In this document: positions 1-7,889 of the stretch, in pieces
Layout of the letters: each line of letters begins with the position of its first letter
How positions within the stretch are numbered: the first letter of the stretch is position 1
Source of the DNA: Bog-756 sp963837805
Lineage (GTDB): Bacteria; Actinomycetota; Acidimicrobiia; Acidimicrobiales; RAAP-2
Length of the DNA: 64,000 bases
Direction: 5' to 3'
NCBI GenBank assembly: GCA_963837805.1
Contig: CAWIOU010000016.1
Span: forward strand, 1-64,000
The notes under the pieces: model-generated
Told to the model about the DNA's origin: nothing
The model's database searches: none
What the model saw: the letters and a program-made list of their open reading frames with translations, nothing else
Made by a program: the position numbers and the translations under genes

Positions 1-1173
1 CTCGGGGTGCTCCGCCCCGACCAGACTCCTCACGCCACCGCGTTCGTGGACCGCATGATCGACCTGGTGGCCGACCTGGTGGCGCGGGGGGTGGCCTATG
101 AGACGGGCGACGGGGTCTATCTGTCGGTGCAGGAGGTTCCCGGCTACGGGCTCCTGGCCCATCAGCCGCTCGATTCCCTGCGGGCCGGGGCCCGGGTGGA
201 GGCCGACGAGGACAAGCGGTCACCCCTCGACTTCGTGCTCTGGAAGAAGGCCAAGCCGGGCGAGCCCTCGTGGGAGGCACCGTGGGGGGACGGGCGTCCC
301 GGGTGGCACACCGAGTGCGTGGTGATGTCGCTCGACCTGCTCGGGGAGGGGTTCGAGCTCCACGGCGGCGGCCAGGATCTGATGTTCCCCCATCACGAGA
401 ACGAGCGGGCCCAGGCCGTGGCCGAGGGACGGGAGTTCGCCCGCCACTGGATGCACAACGGCTGGGTCACGATGGACGGCGAGAAGATGTCCAAGTCCCT
501 CGGGAACTTCACCTCGTTGTCCGACCTACTGGAGCGCAGTGACGCCCGCTCGTACCGGTTGCTGGTGCTCCGCTCCCACTACCGCTCACCGATCGAGGTG
601 ACACCGGGGACGGTGGCCGACGCCGAGGCCGGCCTGGCCCGCCTGGACGAGATGGCCCGGCGGTTCGACCTGGCCGATCCGCTGGCCGGTGGGCCGGTGG
701 TCGACCCCGGGGCAGGGCTCGGGGGCGGAAGGCGTGGGGCGGCCGCGGACGGGGCCACCGACGGGGCCCGTACAGACGGGGCCACCGACGGGGCCGGCGC
801 GGTCGGCGGGCTCGACCTCGATGCCGTGGCCCGGTTCCGGGAGCGGATGGACGATGACCTGGACACGGCCGGCGCCCTGGCCGGGGTGTTCGACCTGGTC
901 CGCCGGGCCAACGCGGCAGCCGATGCCGGCGATACCGCCGCCGCCCGGCGATCGGCGAACACCGCCGCCCTGCTCAGTGCGGCCTTGGGGCTGCCGTTGC
1001 GCACCGGATCCGGGGACGAGGTGGATCCGGCCGGCACCGAGCTGGTGAGGCGTCGGGACCAGGCCCGGGCCGACCGGGACTGGGCCCTGGCCGACGTGCT
1101 CCGCAGCGAGCTGGAGTCGCAAGGATGGGTGGTCGAGGACGGACCCGAAGGGACCCGGATCAGGCGTCAGTGA
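1..1173 (+). CDS. cysS: Cysteinyl-tRNA synthetase, 5'-truncated by window edge
   Basis: Class I aminoacyl-tRNA synthetase that charges tRNA-Cys in the cytoplasm. The reading frame is open from base 1, so the N-terminus with the HIGH motif lies outside the window. Visible parts are the zinc-binding residues (Cys in GWHTEC, His and Glu in HHENE), the GEKMSKSLGN loop that binds ATP, and the C-terminal helical anticodon-binding region ending in TGA. The linker before that helical region carries a low-complexity Gly/Ala/Asp insert (about bases 710-810) built from repeats of GACGGGGCCACC, which is not part of the family core. Identity is certain; the true start cannot be seen. Confidence 0.97.
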   Translation, partial: LGVLRPDQTPHATAFVDRMIDLVADLVARGVAYETGDGVYLSVQEVPGYGLLAHQPLDSLRAGARVEADEDKRSPLDFVLWKKAKPGEPSWEAPWGDGRPGWHTECVVMSLDLLGEGFELHGGGQDLMFPHHENERAQAVAEGREFARHWMHNGWVTMDGEKMSKSLGNFTSLSDLLERSDARSYRLLVLRSHYRSPIEVTPGTVADAEAGLARLDEMARRFDLADPLAGGPVVDPGAGLGGGRRGAAADGATDGARTDGATDGAGAVGGLDLDAVARFRERMDDDLDTAGALAGVFDLVRRANAAADAGDTAAARRSANTAALLSAALGLPLRTGSGDEVDPAGTELVRRRDQARADRDWALADVLRSELESQGWVVEDGPEGTRIRRQ

Positions 1174-1211
1174 ACGCCGTATGAACAGGTGCCGGAGAGG
1201 CCTCTCAGCAG

Positions 1212-1239
1212 TTGATCCTGGGCCGAGGACTGCTAGCGT
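1212..1239 (+). promoter_or_regulatory. Probable promoter of the cold-shock gene
   Basis: TTGATC (1212-1217) and TAGCGT (1234-1239) are separated by 16 nt, a good match to a housekeeping -35/-10 pair. Transcription from about 1246 would give a leader of roughly 115 nt before the GTG at 1360. Long leaders are typical of cold-shock genes. Confidence 0.5.
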
Positions 1240-1359
1240 TTGGCTGGTAGGGAGTCTCCTTCGGTAGGTGGTCGAAGACCCGCCCGCAGGTGGGTCGGAG
1301 GCAATCTCGCGCCGGGGCTGCCTGCGCACTACACGTGTGGAGGAAAGGGGAATGCCACC

Positions 1360-1572
1360 GTGGCTTCCGGAACAGTCAAGTGGTTCAACGCTGAAAAGGG
1401 TTTCGGCTTCATTTCACAACCGGATGGCGGGGCCGATGTATTCGTGCACCACACCGCAATCCAGATGAATGGCTTCCGCTCCCTCGAAGAGGGTCAGGCG
1501 GTCGAGTTCGATCTTCAGGAAGGGCCCAAGGGGCTCCAGGCCGTCGATGTGCGCCTGGCCCAGCCTGCGTAG
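1360..1572 (+). CDS. Cold-shock domain protein (CspA family)
   Basis: 70-residue single cold-shock domain, an OB-fold protein that binds single-stranded RNA or DNA and melts mRNA structure at low temperature. Both nucleic-acid motifs are present: RNP1 as KGFGFI and RNP2 as VFVHH, after the usual GTVKWFN N-terminus. The GTG at 1360 is chosen because GAGGAAAGGGG lies 9-10 nt upstream and because the product then starts exactly where family members do; the ATG at 1352 is out of frame. It is monocistronic between cysS and a non-coding repeat region. Confidence 0.95.
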   Translation: MASGTVKWFNAEKGFGFISQPDGGADVFVHHTAIQMNGFRSLEEGQAVEFDLQEGPKGLQAVDVRLAQPA

Positions 1573-1767
1573 CACCGGCTCATTCCTCCCGGGGCCCCAG
1601 GGCCCACCCCGCTGAGCTGGACGCGGGTTGTTCGCGCCCTGGCGGCGCCACTGCCCCGTGACCTCGAGGTCTTTGGTCCTGACCGGCCCGCGTCTGCTTG
1701 GCGCGGCCTCGTGGTCCAGGTCAGCCGAGCCTCCAGATCTAAAGCGTTTCCCGCGCCGTCCTGCAGT

Positions 1768-1950
1768 CCCGGCCAACCGCAGCTACCGACTCCCGGCCAA
1801 CCGCAGCTACCGACTCCCGGCCACCCCGCAGCTACCGACTCCCGGCCACCCCGCAGCTACCGACCCCCGGCCACCCCGCAGCTACCAACCCCCGGCCCCC
1901 CGGCCTCCCGTGCCTACCGACCCCCGGCCACCCGCAGCTGCCGACCCGGG
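1768..1950 (+). repeat. 24-25 nt tandem repeat array in a 600 nt non-coding gap
   Basis: About six to seven head-to-tail copies of CAGCTACCGACTCCCGGCCA plus 4-5 nt. Clear copies begin at 1780, 1804, 1829, 1854 and 1879, with decayed copies near 1911 and 1935. The unit length changes from 24 to 25 nt, so no reading frame is kept, and Pro-rich open frames across it look accidental. The rest of the gap between the cold-shock gene and the acyl-CoA dehydrogenase (1573-2172) holds no gene I can support, only an operator-like palindrome near 2050. Confidence 0.85.
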
Positions 1951-2047
1951 CCCTTCCTGGCCCCGCCCTGAACCCCGCTCCGGCCCGCCCGTTCGGCCAG
2001 GTCTCGGCGTCGGAGCACCGGGGTGGTGGCATCACCGCCCGTTCTTG

Positions 2048-2063
2048 GTTACTATTGAGTAAC
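2048..2063. promoter_or_regulatory. Palindromic operator-like site upstream of the acyl-CoA dehydrogenase
   Basis: GTTACT-ATTG-AGTAAC is a perfect inverted repeat with 6-nt arms. It is AT-rich in a very GC-rich background and overlaps a TACTAT box (2050-2055) that could be the -10 of the gene at 2173. This geometry fits a TetR- or GntR-type repressor of fatty-acid catabolism; the regulator is not identified. Confidence 0.5.
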
Positions 2064-2172
2064 TACGAAACATCTGCCGGCCGAAGGGGCCGGTTGACGG
2101 TGCGGTCCCCGGACCGTGCCGGCGTCCGAGAGGCGCGAGAGGCCCCCCGGGGCCGGAACGGAGCACGGAACG

Positions 2173-3387
2173 ATGACCGACTTCTCCCTCGACCTGAATG
2201 AGGATCAACTCCAGATCCAGAAGTGGGTCCACGACTTCGCCGAGAACGTCATCCGGCCCGCCGGGCACGAGTGGGACGAGCGCGAGGAGACACCCTGGCC
2301 CATCATCGAGGAGGCCTCCCGGATCGGCCTCTACTCGTTCGACTTCATCACCCAGTGCTTCGCCGATCCCACCGGTCTCTTGCTGCCCATCGCCAACGAG
2401 GAGATGTCTTGGGGCGACGCCGGGATCGCCTTGTCGATCTTCGGGAGCACGCTGGGCCTGGCCGGGATCGCCGGCAACGGGACCCCCGAGCAGTTGATCG
2501 AGTGGGGACCCCAGTGCTTCGGGACCCCCGACAAGATCCAGTTGGCCGCCTTCGCCGTCTCCGAGCCCGACGCCGGCTCGGACGTGTCGTCCCTGCGCAC
2601 CCGGGCCACCTACGACGAAGCCAAGGACGAGTGGGTCATCAACGGGACGAAGACCTGGATCACCAACGGGGGTATCGCCGACATCCACGTGGTGGTGGCC
2701 TCGGTCGATCCCGAGCTCGGGTCGAGGGGACAGGCCAGCTTCATCGTGCCACCCAACACCCCGGGCCTGTCCCAGGGACAGAAATTCCAGAAGATGGGGA
2801 TCCGCGCCTCACACACGGCAGAGGTCGTGCTGGACAACGTGCGGGTGCCCGGCCATTGCCTTCTGGGCGGCAAGGACAAGCTCGACGAGAAGCTGGCCCG
2901 TGCCCGCGAGGGGAAGCGCTCGACCAGCCAGGCGGCCATGAAGACGTTCGAGGCTTCGCGTCCGACGGTGGGGGCCCAGGCCCTCGGCATCGCCCGTGCC
3001 GCCTACGAGTACTCCCTCGATTACGCCAAGGAGCGCCAGGCCTTCGGCCGGGCCATCATCGAGAACCAGGCCATCGCCTTCAAGCTGGCCGACATGAAGA
3101 CCCGGATCGACGCATCCCGGCTGCTGATCTGGCGTGCTTCGTGGATGGGCCGGAACGGCAAGGAGTTCACTGCGGGGGAGGGCTCGATGTCCAAGCTCTT
3201 CGCTGGCGAGACAGCGGTCCACGTGACCGAGGAGGCCATCCAGATCATGGGGGGCTACGGCTACATCCGTGAGCATCCTGTCGAGCGTTGGCACCGCGAC
3301 TCGAAGATCTACACCATCTTCGAGGGCACTTCGGAGATCCAACGGCTCATCATCAGCCGTGCCATCTCCGGCATCCACATCAACTGA
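2173..3387 (+). CDS. Acyl-CoA dehydrogenase
   Basis: 404-residue FAD flavoprotein that puts a double bond between C2 and C3 of an acyl-CoA and passes electrons to ETF; etfBA lie at 39.6-41.4 kb in this window. Family signatures are AVSEPDAGSD with the following Arg-rich stretch, NGTKTWITNGG, the QIMGGYGYIREHPVER segment, and the C-terminal FEGTSEIQRLI whose first Glu (about residue 384) occupies the catalytic-base position of medium-chain enzymes. The ATG at 2173 is preferred over an in-frame start at 2116 because the product then begins as the family does, although the ribosome-binding site is weak. Chain-length preference cannot be read from the sequence. Confidence 0.93.
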   Translation: MTDFSLDLNEDQLQIQKWVHDFAENVIRPAGHEWDEREETPWPIIEEASRIGLYSFDFITQCFADPTGLLLPIANEEMSWGDAGIALSIFGSTLGLAGIAGNGTPEQLIEWGPQCFGTPDKIQLAAFAVSEPDAGSDVSSLRTRATYDEAKDEWVINGTKTWITNGGIADIHVVVASVDPELGSRGQASFIVPPNTPGLSQGQKFQKMGIRASHTAEVVLDNVRVPGHCLLGGKDKLDEKLARAREGKRSTSQAAMKTFEASRPTVGAQALGIARAAYEYSLDYAKERQAFGRAIIENQAIAFKLADMKTRIDASRLLIWRASWMGRNGKEFTAGEGSMSKLFAGETAVHVTEEAIQIMGGYGYIREHPVERWHRDSKIYTIFEGTSEIQRLIISRAISGIHIN

Positions 3388-3449
3388 TCGCGGCGAGGGT
3401 GTCGGTTTCCGGGTCGGCGGCGGTCGGCCGCGGCGCTCTCAGTGGGGGC

Positions 3450-4004
3450 GTGAGCGACGACGTGGGAGTTGCCGCCGGAGTTGAGGAACGCGGTCCGACC
3501 GTGCGGCCCACCCGGTTGCTCACGCTGTGCACCGGGAACGCGGCCCGCTCGGTGATGGCGGGGGCCATGCTCCAGGCCAGGTCGCTCCAGATCGTCACCG
3601 CCGGCACCCATGTGGTGGAGGGGCAGCCGATGAGCAGGAGGACGAAGGACGCCTTGACGTCCGTCGGACTCCACGCCGACGGTCACCGCAGCCACCAGCT
3701 CACCGACAGGGATGTCGAGGACGCCGATCTCATCCTGGCCATGGCCGGCGAACACGTGTCCTACATCCGACGGCAGTACCCATCTGCCGCGACGAAGACC
3801 GCCTCCATCAAACGGTTGTGTCGCGACTTGCCGCCCGGCCCTCCATCGCTCGGGGAGCGGATCGCTTCGCTCGGGTTGGCCGGGCTCCCGGTCGAAACGT
3901 GGGAGGACGTCGAGGACCCGGCCGGTGGCGAGGACGAGATCTACCGCGCCTGCGCCCAGGAGTTGGCCGGTCTGTGCGCCGACCTGCGTCCCCGGCTGTC
4001 CTGA
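3450..4004 (+). CDS. Low-molecular-weight protein tyrosine phosphatase-like protein
   Basis: 184-residue protein of the low-MW tyrosine phosphatase / arsenate reductase fold. The P-loop CTGNAARS gives the C-x5-R(S) signature (Cys27, Arg33), and a late EDVEDPAG segment supplies the conserved Asp-Pro general-acid loop. The canonical loop is CxGNxxRS, so the enzyme looks competent. GTG 3450 follows a G-rich stretch; GTG 3501 is an alternative that would still keep the P-loop. It stands 60 nt after the acyl-CoA dehydrogenase with no obvious partner kinase. Its substrate is unknown. Confidence 0.85.
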   Translation: MSDDVGVAAGVEERGPTVRPTRLLTLCTGNAARSVMAGAMLQARSLQIVTAGTHVVEGQPMSRRTKDALTSVGLHADGHRSHQLTDRDVEDADLILAMAGEHVSYIRRQYPSAATKTASIKRLCRDLPPGPPSLGERIASLGLAGLPVETWEDVEDPAGGEDEIYRACAQELAGLCADLRPRLS

Positions 4005-4102
4005 GACGTTGTTGACGTAGTCGGGCCGTCCGCCGTCCCCTCCGCAGCGAGGTGCCGCCGGCGGATCCGGGGGTGCGGTTCAACGGCGGTGAACCCGCCG
4101 TC

Positions 4103-5594
4103 TCACTCCTCGACGGTGAACATCGGCGGGTCGGTGGACCCCGAGGAGGAAACGCCCGGGCCGTTGGTCGACCCCGCCCTCGACCTGCGGGCCGGGGTCC
4201 GGCGGCCCGGGGTCCGGCGGGCCTTGGGGTGCTCGGGTGGTTCGAAGGTCCAGTGGCCCGGCCCCCCGGCCAGGACGAAGCCCTGGTGGGTGCGCAGGTA
4301 GTGGTGGTAGCGGCACAGCCGGGCCAGGTTGTCCATGGACAGCGGCCCCCCGGCGGCGTGGTCGACCTGCCAGTGGTCGATCTCGAGGCCCCGGGTGGCA
4401 TCACAGCCCGGGGCCACACAGCAGCGGTCCCGTTCCACCAGGGCGGTGCGCAGCGGGGTGGGCAGGGAGCGGCCCATCCGGCAGATGGTGGTCACGTCCA
4501 CCCCGTCCGAGACGATGAGGTCGACCCAGGCGTCCCCCATCAGCTCGGTGGCCGTCCGCACCGAGACGGGGCCGACGCCGGGGATCTCACAGGTCTCCCC
4601 GTTGGCCACCGACCCCCGGCGCAGGGCGGCCAGGTCCACCCGGAGCTGGACCATGGCCCGGGGCTCGGTGGGGCCGCAGCAGCCGCCCCGGCAGCCGCCC
4701 TTCGGGTCGCCGCCCTTCGGAGTCGCCGGCTTTGGAGTCGCCGGCTTTGGAGTCGCCGCCCGTCGGGTCGACGGCCTTGGGGCCAGCCCCGGACCGGGAG
4801 GCGGGCAGGAGGCCGCGCCCGGTGACCAGGGCCACCAGGGCGTCGGCCGCATAGGCCTCGCCCGGCTCGTGGACCCCGGCCGTGCGGGCGGCCCGGAAGA
4901 AGCGGTCGGACTGGCGGGTGAGCGAGGCCAGGAGGGAGGCGCCGGCCTCGGGGGTGAGGAGGGCGTCGAGGCGGAAGGCCCCCTCCTCGTCGGTCCAGGT
5001 GCGGCACCGCCGGGCGGCGTGGAGGGCGGCGTGGGCGGCGTCGGCGTCCTCGGCCCGGCGGCCCTCGGCCCGGGCCCGCAGGCACCGGTCCTTCAGCTGG
5101 CGGAAGGTGTCGGCCTCGGCCCCCCGCACCAGCTCGGCTTCTTTCTGCGGGTTGCGCCGGACCGCCCCGGTCACCAGCTTGGCCCGGGACGGGGTGAGCT
5201 TCCCGCCCCGCAGGGCCGCCTCCACCCCGGGCTGGGAGGGGAGGGCCTCACCCACCTTGAGGACATCGGCCGCCTCGCCCACCGAGGCCCCGGTGACGGC
5301 GGCCAGCCAGTCGGCCGGGGACCGGTGGCCGAGGGACAGATGGGCGTGGCACTCGGCGGCCCGGGCCGCCACCAGGGTCTCCCCGGCGGCGCACAACCGC
5401 TTGCCCCGGGAGAAGGCGGCCACCAGCGAGGCGGCGTCGTCTCGGTCGTAGCGGGCCGCCTCACAGGTCGAGACGAACGAGGCCACCACCTCGATGGCCG
5501 CCAGGAGGGCGCCGGCATCGGGAGGGTCAACAACCGGAGGGGCGACGGCAACCGGTCGCCGGCCCGGCTGCGCTGTGGAGGTCCGATCCGCCAT
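4103..5594 (-). pseudogene. DUF222-HNH (13E12-type) nuclease gene split by a +1 frameshift
   Basis: The N-terminal frame (5594 down to about 4720) encodes a DUF222 domain with the usual Arg/Ala-rich helices. The C-terminal frame (about 4720 down to 4103) encodes an HNH domain with CVAPGCD, LEIDHWQVDHAAGG and LCRYHH. Both are needed for a normal family member, but they lie one frame apart. The break falls in a linker of 15-nt direct repeats on the plus strand: units at 4697, 4728 and 4743 are 15 nt long, whereas 4712-4727 is 16 nt, with one extra base. Slippage in this linker is the likely cause; an assembly error is the alternative. These genes are multicopy and accessory in actinobacteria. 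ATG 5594 follows an AGGATGGG site. Confidence 0.88.
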
Positions 5595-5627
5595 GCACCC
5601 ATCCTGCCCGGCCGGTGTGACACTCGT

Positions 5628-5681
5628 TTCAGGAGGCACGAAACAGCATGAAAGTTCAGGAGGCACGAAACAGCATGAAAG
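5628..5681 (+). repeat. Perfect 27 nt tandem direct repeat
   Basis: Two identical adjacent copies, 5628-5654 and 5655-5681, of a unit beginning TTCAGGAGGCACGAAACAGC and ending ATGAAAG. A partial echo (GGCATGAAAGACAGCACAG) follows near 5694. It lies in the 216 nt gap upstream of the DUF222 gene. Each copy contains AGGAGG and an ATG 11 nt further on, so it looks like a duplicated ribosome-binding site, but neither ATG opens a convincing gene. Confidence 0.85.
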
Positions 5682-5810
5682 TGGACACAGAAGGCGGCAT
5701 GAAAGACAGCACAGAAACACGACGTCGGCGAGCCAGCCGGTCCAGCGGAACCGGATTCAGCGGGGACCGGGTCCCGGGTACCGGAGACGAAATGAGCGCG
5801 CCGGCTTCCC

Positions 5811-6311
5811 TCAGCCGGTGTGGCCGACCGAGGCCGGCGGGTGGCGCCGCGAGATGTCGACGCAGGCCTCACACACCTCTTCGGGGATCACCCCGACCTT
5901 CATCAGGTAGCCGAAGACGATGCAGCCCAGGCAGATGGCGAACACCGACTCGAGGAGGGCGGCAATGGCCAGCAGCCCCACGACCACCCAGGTGGCGGCG
6001 GCAAGATGGAACCCGAACCACAGCACCAGGGCGGTGGTCGAGAAGGCCACTCCCATGGCTTGGGCGAAGCGCTTGGGGGGCCCGGGCACCATCTTCGGGG
6101 CCCACGGGAGCCGGGGAGTGATGACCCGGGTGGCCAGTTGCCCGAGCGGGCTCAGCTTCGGGCCGGTCAGCACCCGGGCCCAAAACCCGTAGGCCAACGG
6201 CACCAGGATCCACGGTTGCTGGAAGGCGATGGCCGCCACCGCCATGACCAGGACGCCGGCCGCCACCGTCCTGGCCGCGTACTCATTGACCGGATTCGGG
6301 AAGCTGAACAC
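5811..6311 (-). CDS. DUF4395 membrane protein
   Basis: 166-residue protein with two pairs of hydrophobic segments (roughly residues 16-45 and 85-130) and a C-terminal tail containing CEACVDISRRH. The N-terminus MFSFPNPVNEYAAR is the characteristic opening of DUF4395 proteins, whose function is unknown. GTG 6311 is chosen over ATG 6317 because a TAAACT box ends at 6318, immediately before the ATG. The GTG is 6 nt downstream of that box, exactly where a leaderless transcript would start, and the product then matches the family N-terminus. Confidence 0.8.
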   Translation of the reverse strand: MFSFPNPVNEYAARTVAAGVLVMAVAAIAFQQPWILVPLAYGFWARVLTGPKLSPLGQLATRVITPRLPWAPKMVPGPPKRFAQAMGVAFSTTALVLWFGFHLAAATWVVVGLLAIAALLESVFAICLGCIVFGYLMKVGVIPEEVCEACVDISRRHPPASVGHTG

Positions 6312-6317
6312 CCACAT

Positions 6318-6323
6318 AGTTTA
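6318..6323 (-). promoter_or_regulatory. -10 box for a leaderless DUF4395 mRNA
   Basis: TAAACT on the minus strand followed by 6 nt and then GTG at 6311. No ribosome-binding site is present. Confidence 0.5.
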
Positions 6324-6410
6324 CCGGATGTGTCGGCTTTTAGGACCGGCCACCACCACGACTTACGACCCCCACACGACGACCGGCGTCCCCCACGCCC
6401 GCCCAACGGC

Positions 6411-7190
6411 TCAGGCGGCCGACACCGCGCCCCGCAGGAGATTCAACCCCTCGAGGCCGGGGAGGCGGTCGACCCGGCGATCGATGCGGTCGGCCATGGC
6501 CACCCCGTCGGGGTCCCCGAACAGGTACGTGCTCAGGAAGGCGACCTCCTGGTCGGGCAGCACGCCACTGCCTACCGGGGCCCAGAAGTGGGTCAAGGCC
6601 CAACGGGTGAGGCGTTGGGCGGCCCGGCTGTCGGCCAGCCTCGACTTGGCCTGGGCGGCGTAGAAGTCGATGTGGCGGCCCTCCTGTTTCATGATCCGGC
6701 GGAGGAGCTCGCTCAGGGTCGGGTGGCCGGCCAGCTTGGCCAGCCGGGCGTAGGCCGCCTGGGTGGTCCACTCGTTGACCGCGCCCCAGGTCATGTGCAC
6801 CGCGGTGAGATGGGGCGTGATCCTCGATGCCAGCTGGAAGCTGATCGGCTTCCAGGCGTCCCCCTTCGGGAGCCGCTGGCGGAGCGCGGCGATCCTTCCC
6901 TTCCCTGACGGCTCGTCGTGGGCGGCCAGAATGGCGGCGATGGCCTCCCCGTGCCAGAACTCCTCGTAGTTCCACAGGGTGAGGAACGACGTCACCTCGG
7001 GATCGCGGTGGGCGCGGGTGACGAGCACGTCGCGCAGATAGCAGACCGTGTGGTTCTCCACGTCGTGCATGTAGCGCAGGCACCGGAGGGCCTCCGGGCC
7101 GAGAGGTTGCTCGCGGAACGTGTCGAAATCGATGTCCTCGACCTCGAGCTTCGCCGAAAGCCGTTGGTAGTTGGTCATATCGAAGGTCAT
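6411..7190 (-). CDS. Ferritin-like diiron carboxylate protein
   Basis: 259-residue, mostly helical protein. Four metal-ligand segments occur in order: an early Glu in HDVENH, an E-x2-H in EEFWHGE, a Glu in AVNEWTT, and a final E-x2-H in KQEGRHIDFY. This is the four-helix-bundle diiron pattern of the ferritin-like superfamily, nearest to acyl-ACP desaturase and N-oxygenase types. A redox or oxygenase role is inferred; the substrate is unknown. It is divergent from the ECF sigma gene. ATG 7190 and ATG 7178 are both possible and neither has a ribosome-binding site. Confidence 0.75.
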   Translation of the reverse strand: MTFDMTNYQRLSAKLEVEDIDFDTFREQPLGPEALRCLRYMHDVENHTVCYLRDVLVTRAHRDPEVTSFLTLWNYEEFWHGEAIAAILAAHDEPSGKGRIAALRQRLPKGDAWKPISFQLASRITPHLTAVHMTWGAVNEWTTQAAYARLAKLAGHPTLSELLRRIMKQEGRHIDFYAAQAKSRLADSRAAQRLTRWALTHFWAPVGSGVLPDQEVAFLSTYLFGDPDGVAMADRIDRRVDRLPGLEGLNLLRGAVSAA

Positions 7191-7307
7191 GACAGGTGTT
7201 CGTCGCCGGTCGGATTCGGGATGAGCGGCCGGCTGGTCATCGGCTGCGTCGGCTGGCCATCCCGTCGGTCATCCGGCCGGACCGCGGTCGGCGCCGAATA
7301 CAGTGAG

Positions 7308-7889
7308 GTGATCGAACTGGAACAGGCGAGCGACGCCAAATTGGTGGTGGCCGTCGGTCGTTGGCATGAGCCTGCGCTGGCCGAGATCTACCGGCGCCAC
7401 GGCGGCGCCGTGCACGCGCTGGCCCGCCGGATCCTGCGCAGCGACCCTCCGGCCGAGGAGATCACCCAGGAGATCTTCCTCGACCTGTGGAAGCAGCCCG
7501 AGAAGTTCGATCCCCAGCGCGGCACCCTGCGCTCCTACCTGCTGGCCCGGACCCACGGGAAGTCGGTCGACTTCGTGCGTTCCGAGGAGTCCCGGCGGGC
7601 GCGTGAGGAGCGTACGTCGCGGGAGACGGCCACCGCCGGCTACGACATCGATCACGAGGTGTGGGACATGGCCGTCGCCGACCAGGTGAAGGCCGCGCTC
7701 GGCGCCCTGCCCGATGACCTCCGCCGGCCCATCCTGCTGGCCTACTTTGGAGGCAACACCTACCGGGAGGTGGCGCAGATCCTCGACGAGCCCGAGGGAA
7801 CGGTCAAGAGCCGTATCCGGTCCGGGCTGGGGCGGCTCCGGATCAACTTGGCCGAACTCGGAGTGAAGCCGGCAGGAGCAGAGTCGTGA
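7308..7889 (+). CDS. RNA polymerase ECF sigma factor
   Basis: About 193 residues. Region 2 is seen around EEITQEIFLDLWKQPEKFDP (sigma2, -10 recognition) and region 4 around YREVAQILDEPEGTVKSRIR, the helix-turn-helix that reads the -35. Followed with a 4-nt GTGA overlap by an RskA-type anti-sigma gene, so the pair is co-translated and the sigma factor is presumably held inactive until a signal arrives, as for SigK/RskA. GTG 7308 is a reasonable start just after a TACAGT/AATACA box, but the precise start is uncertain. Target promoters are unknown. Confidence 0.9.
   Translation: MIELEQASDAKLVVAVGRWHEPALAEIYRRHGGAVHALARRILRSDPPAEEITQEIFLDLWKQPEKFDPQRGTLRSYLLARTHGKSVDFVRSEESRRAREERTSRETATAGYDIDHEVWDMAVADQVKAALGALPDDLRRPILLAYFGGNTYREVAQILDEPEGTVKSRIRSGLGRLRINLAELGVKPAGAES

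Noticed and set aside
1628..2062. Open frame encoding a Pro-rich repeat protein
   Set aside because: Repeat unit changes from 24 to 25 nt, so the peptide repeat breaks frame; no start signal or family match.
4329..5651. 440-codon plus-strand open frame antisense to DUF222
   Set aside because: Gly-rich shadow typical of GC-rich DNA; the opposite strand encodes recognised domains.
5648..6121. Arg/Ser-rich plus-strand open frame starting in the 27-nt repeat
   Set aside because: It runs antisense through DUF4395 and has the codon pattern of a shadow frame.
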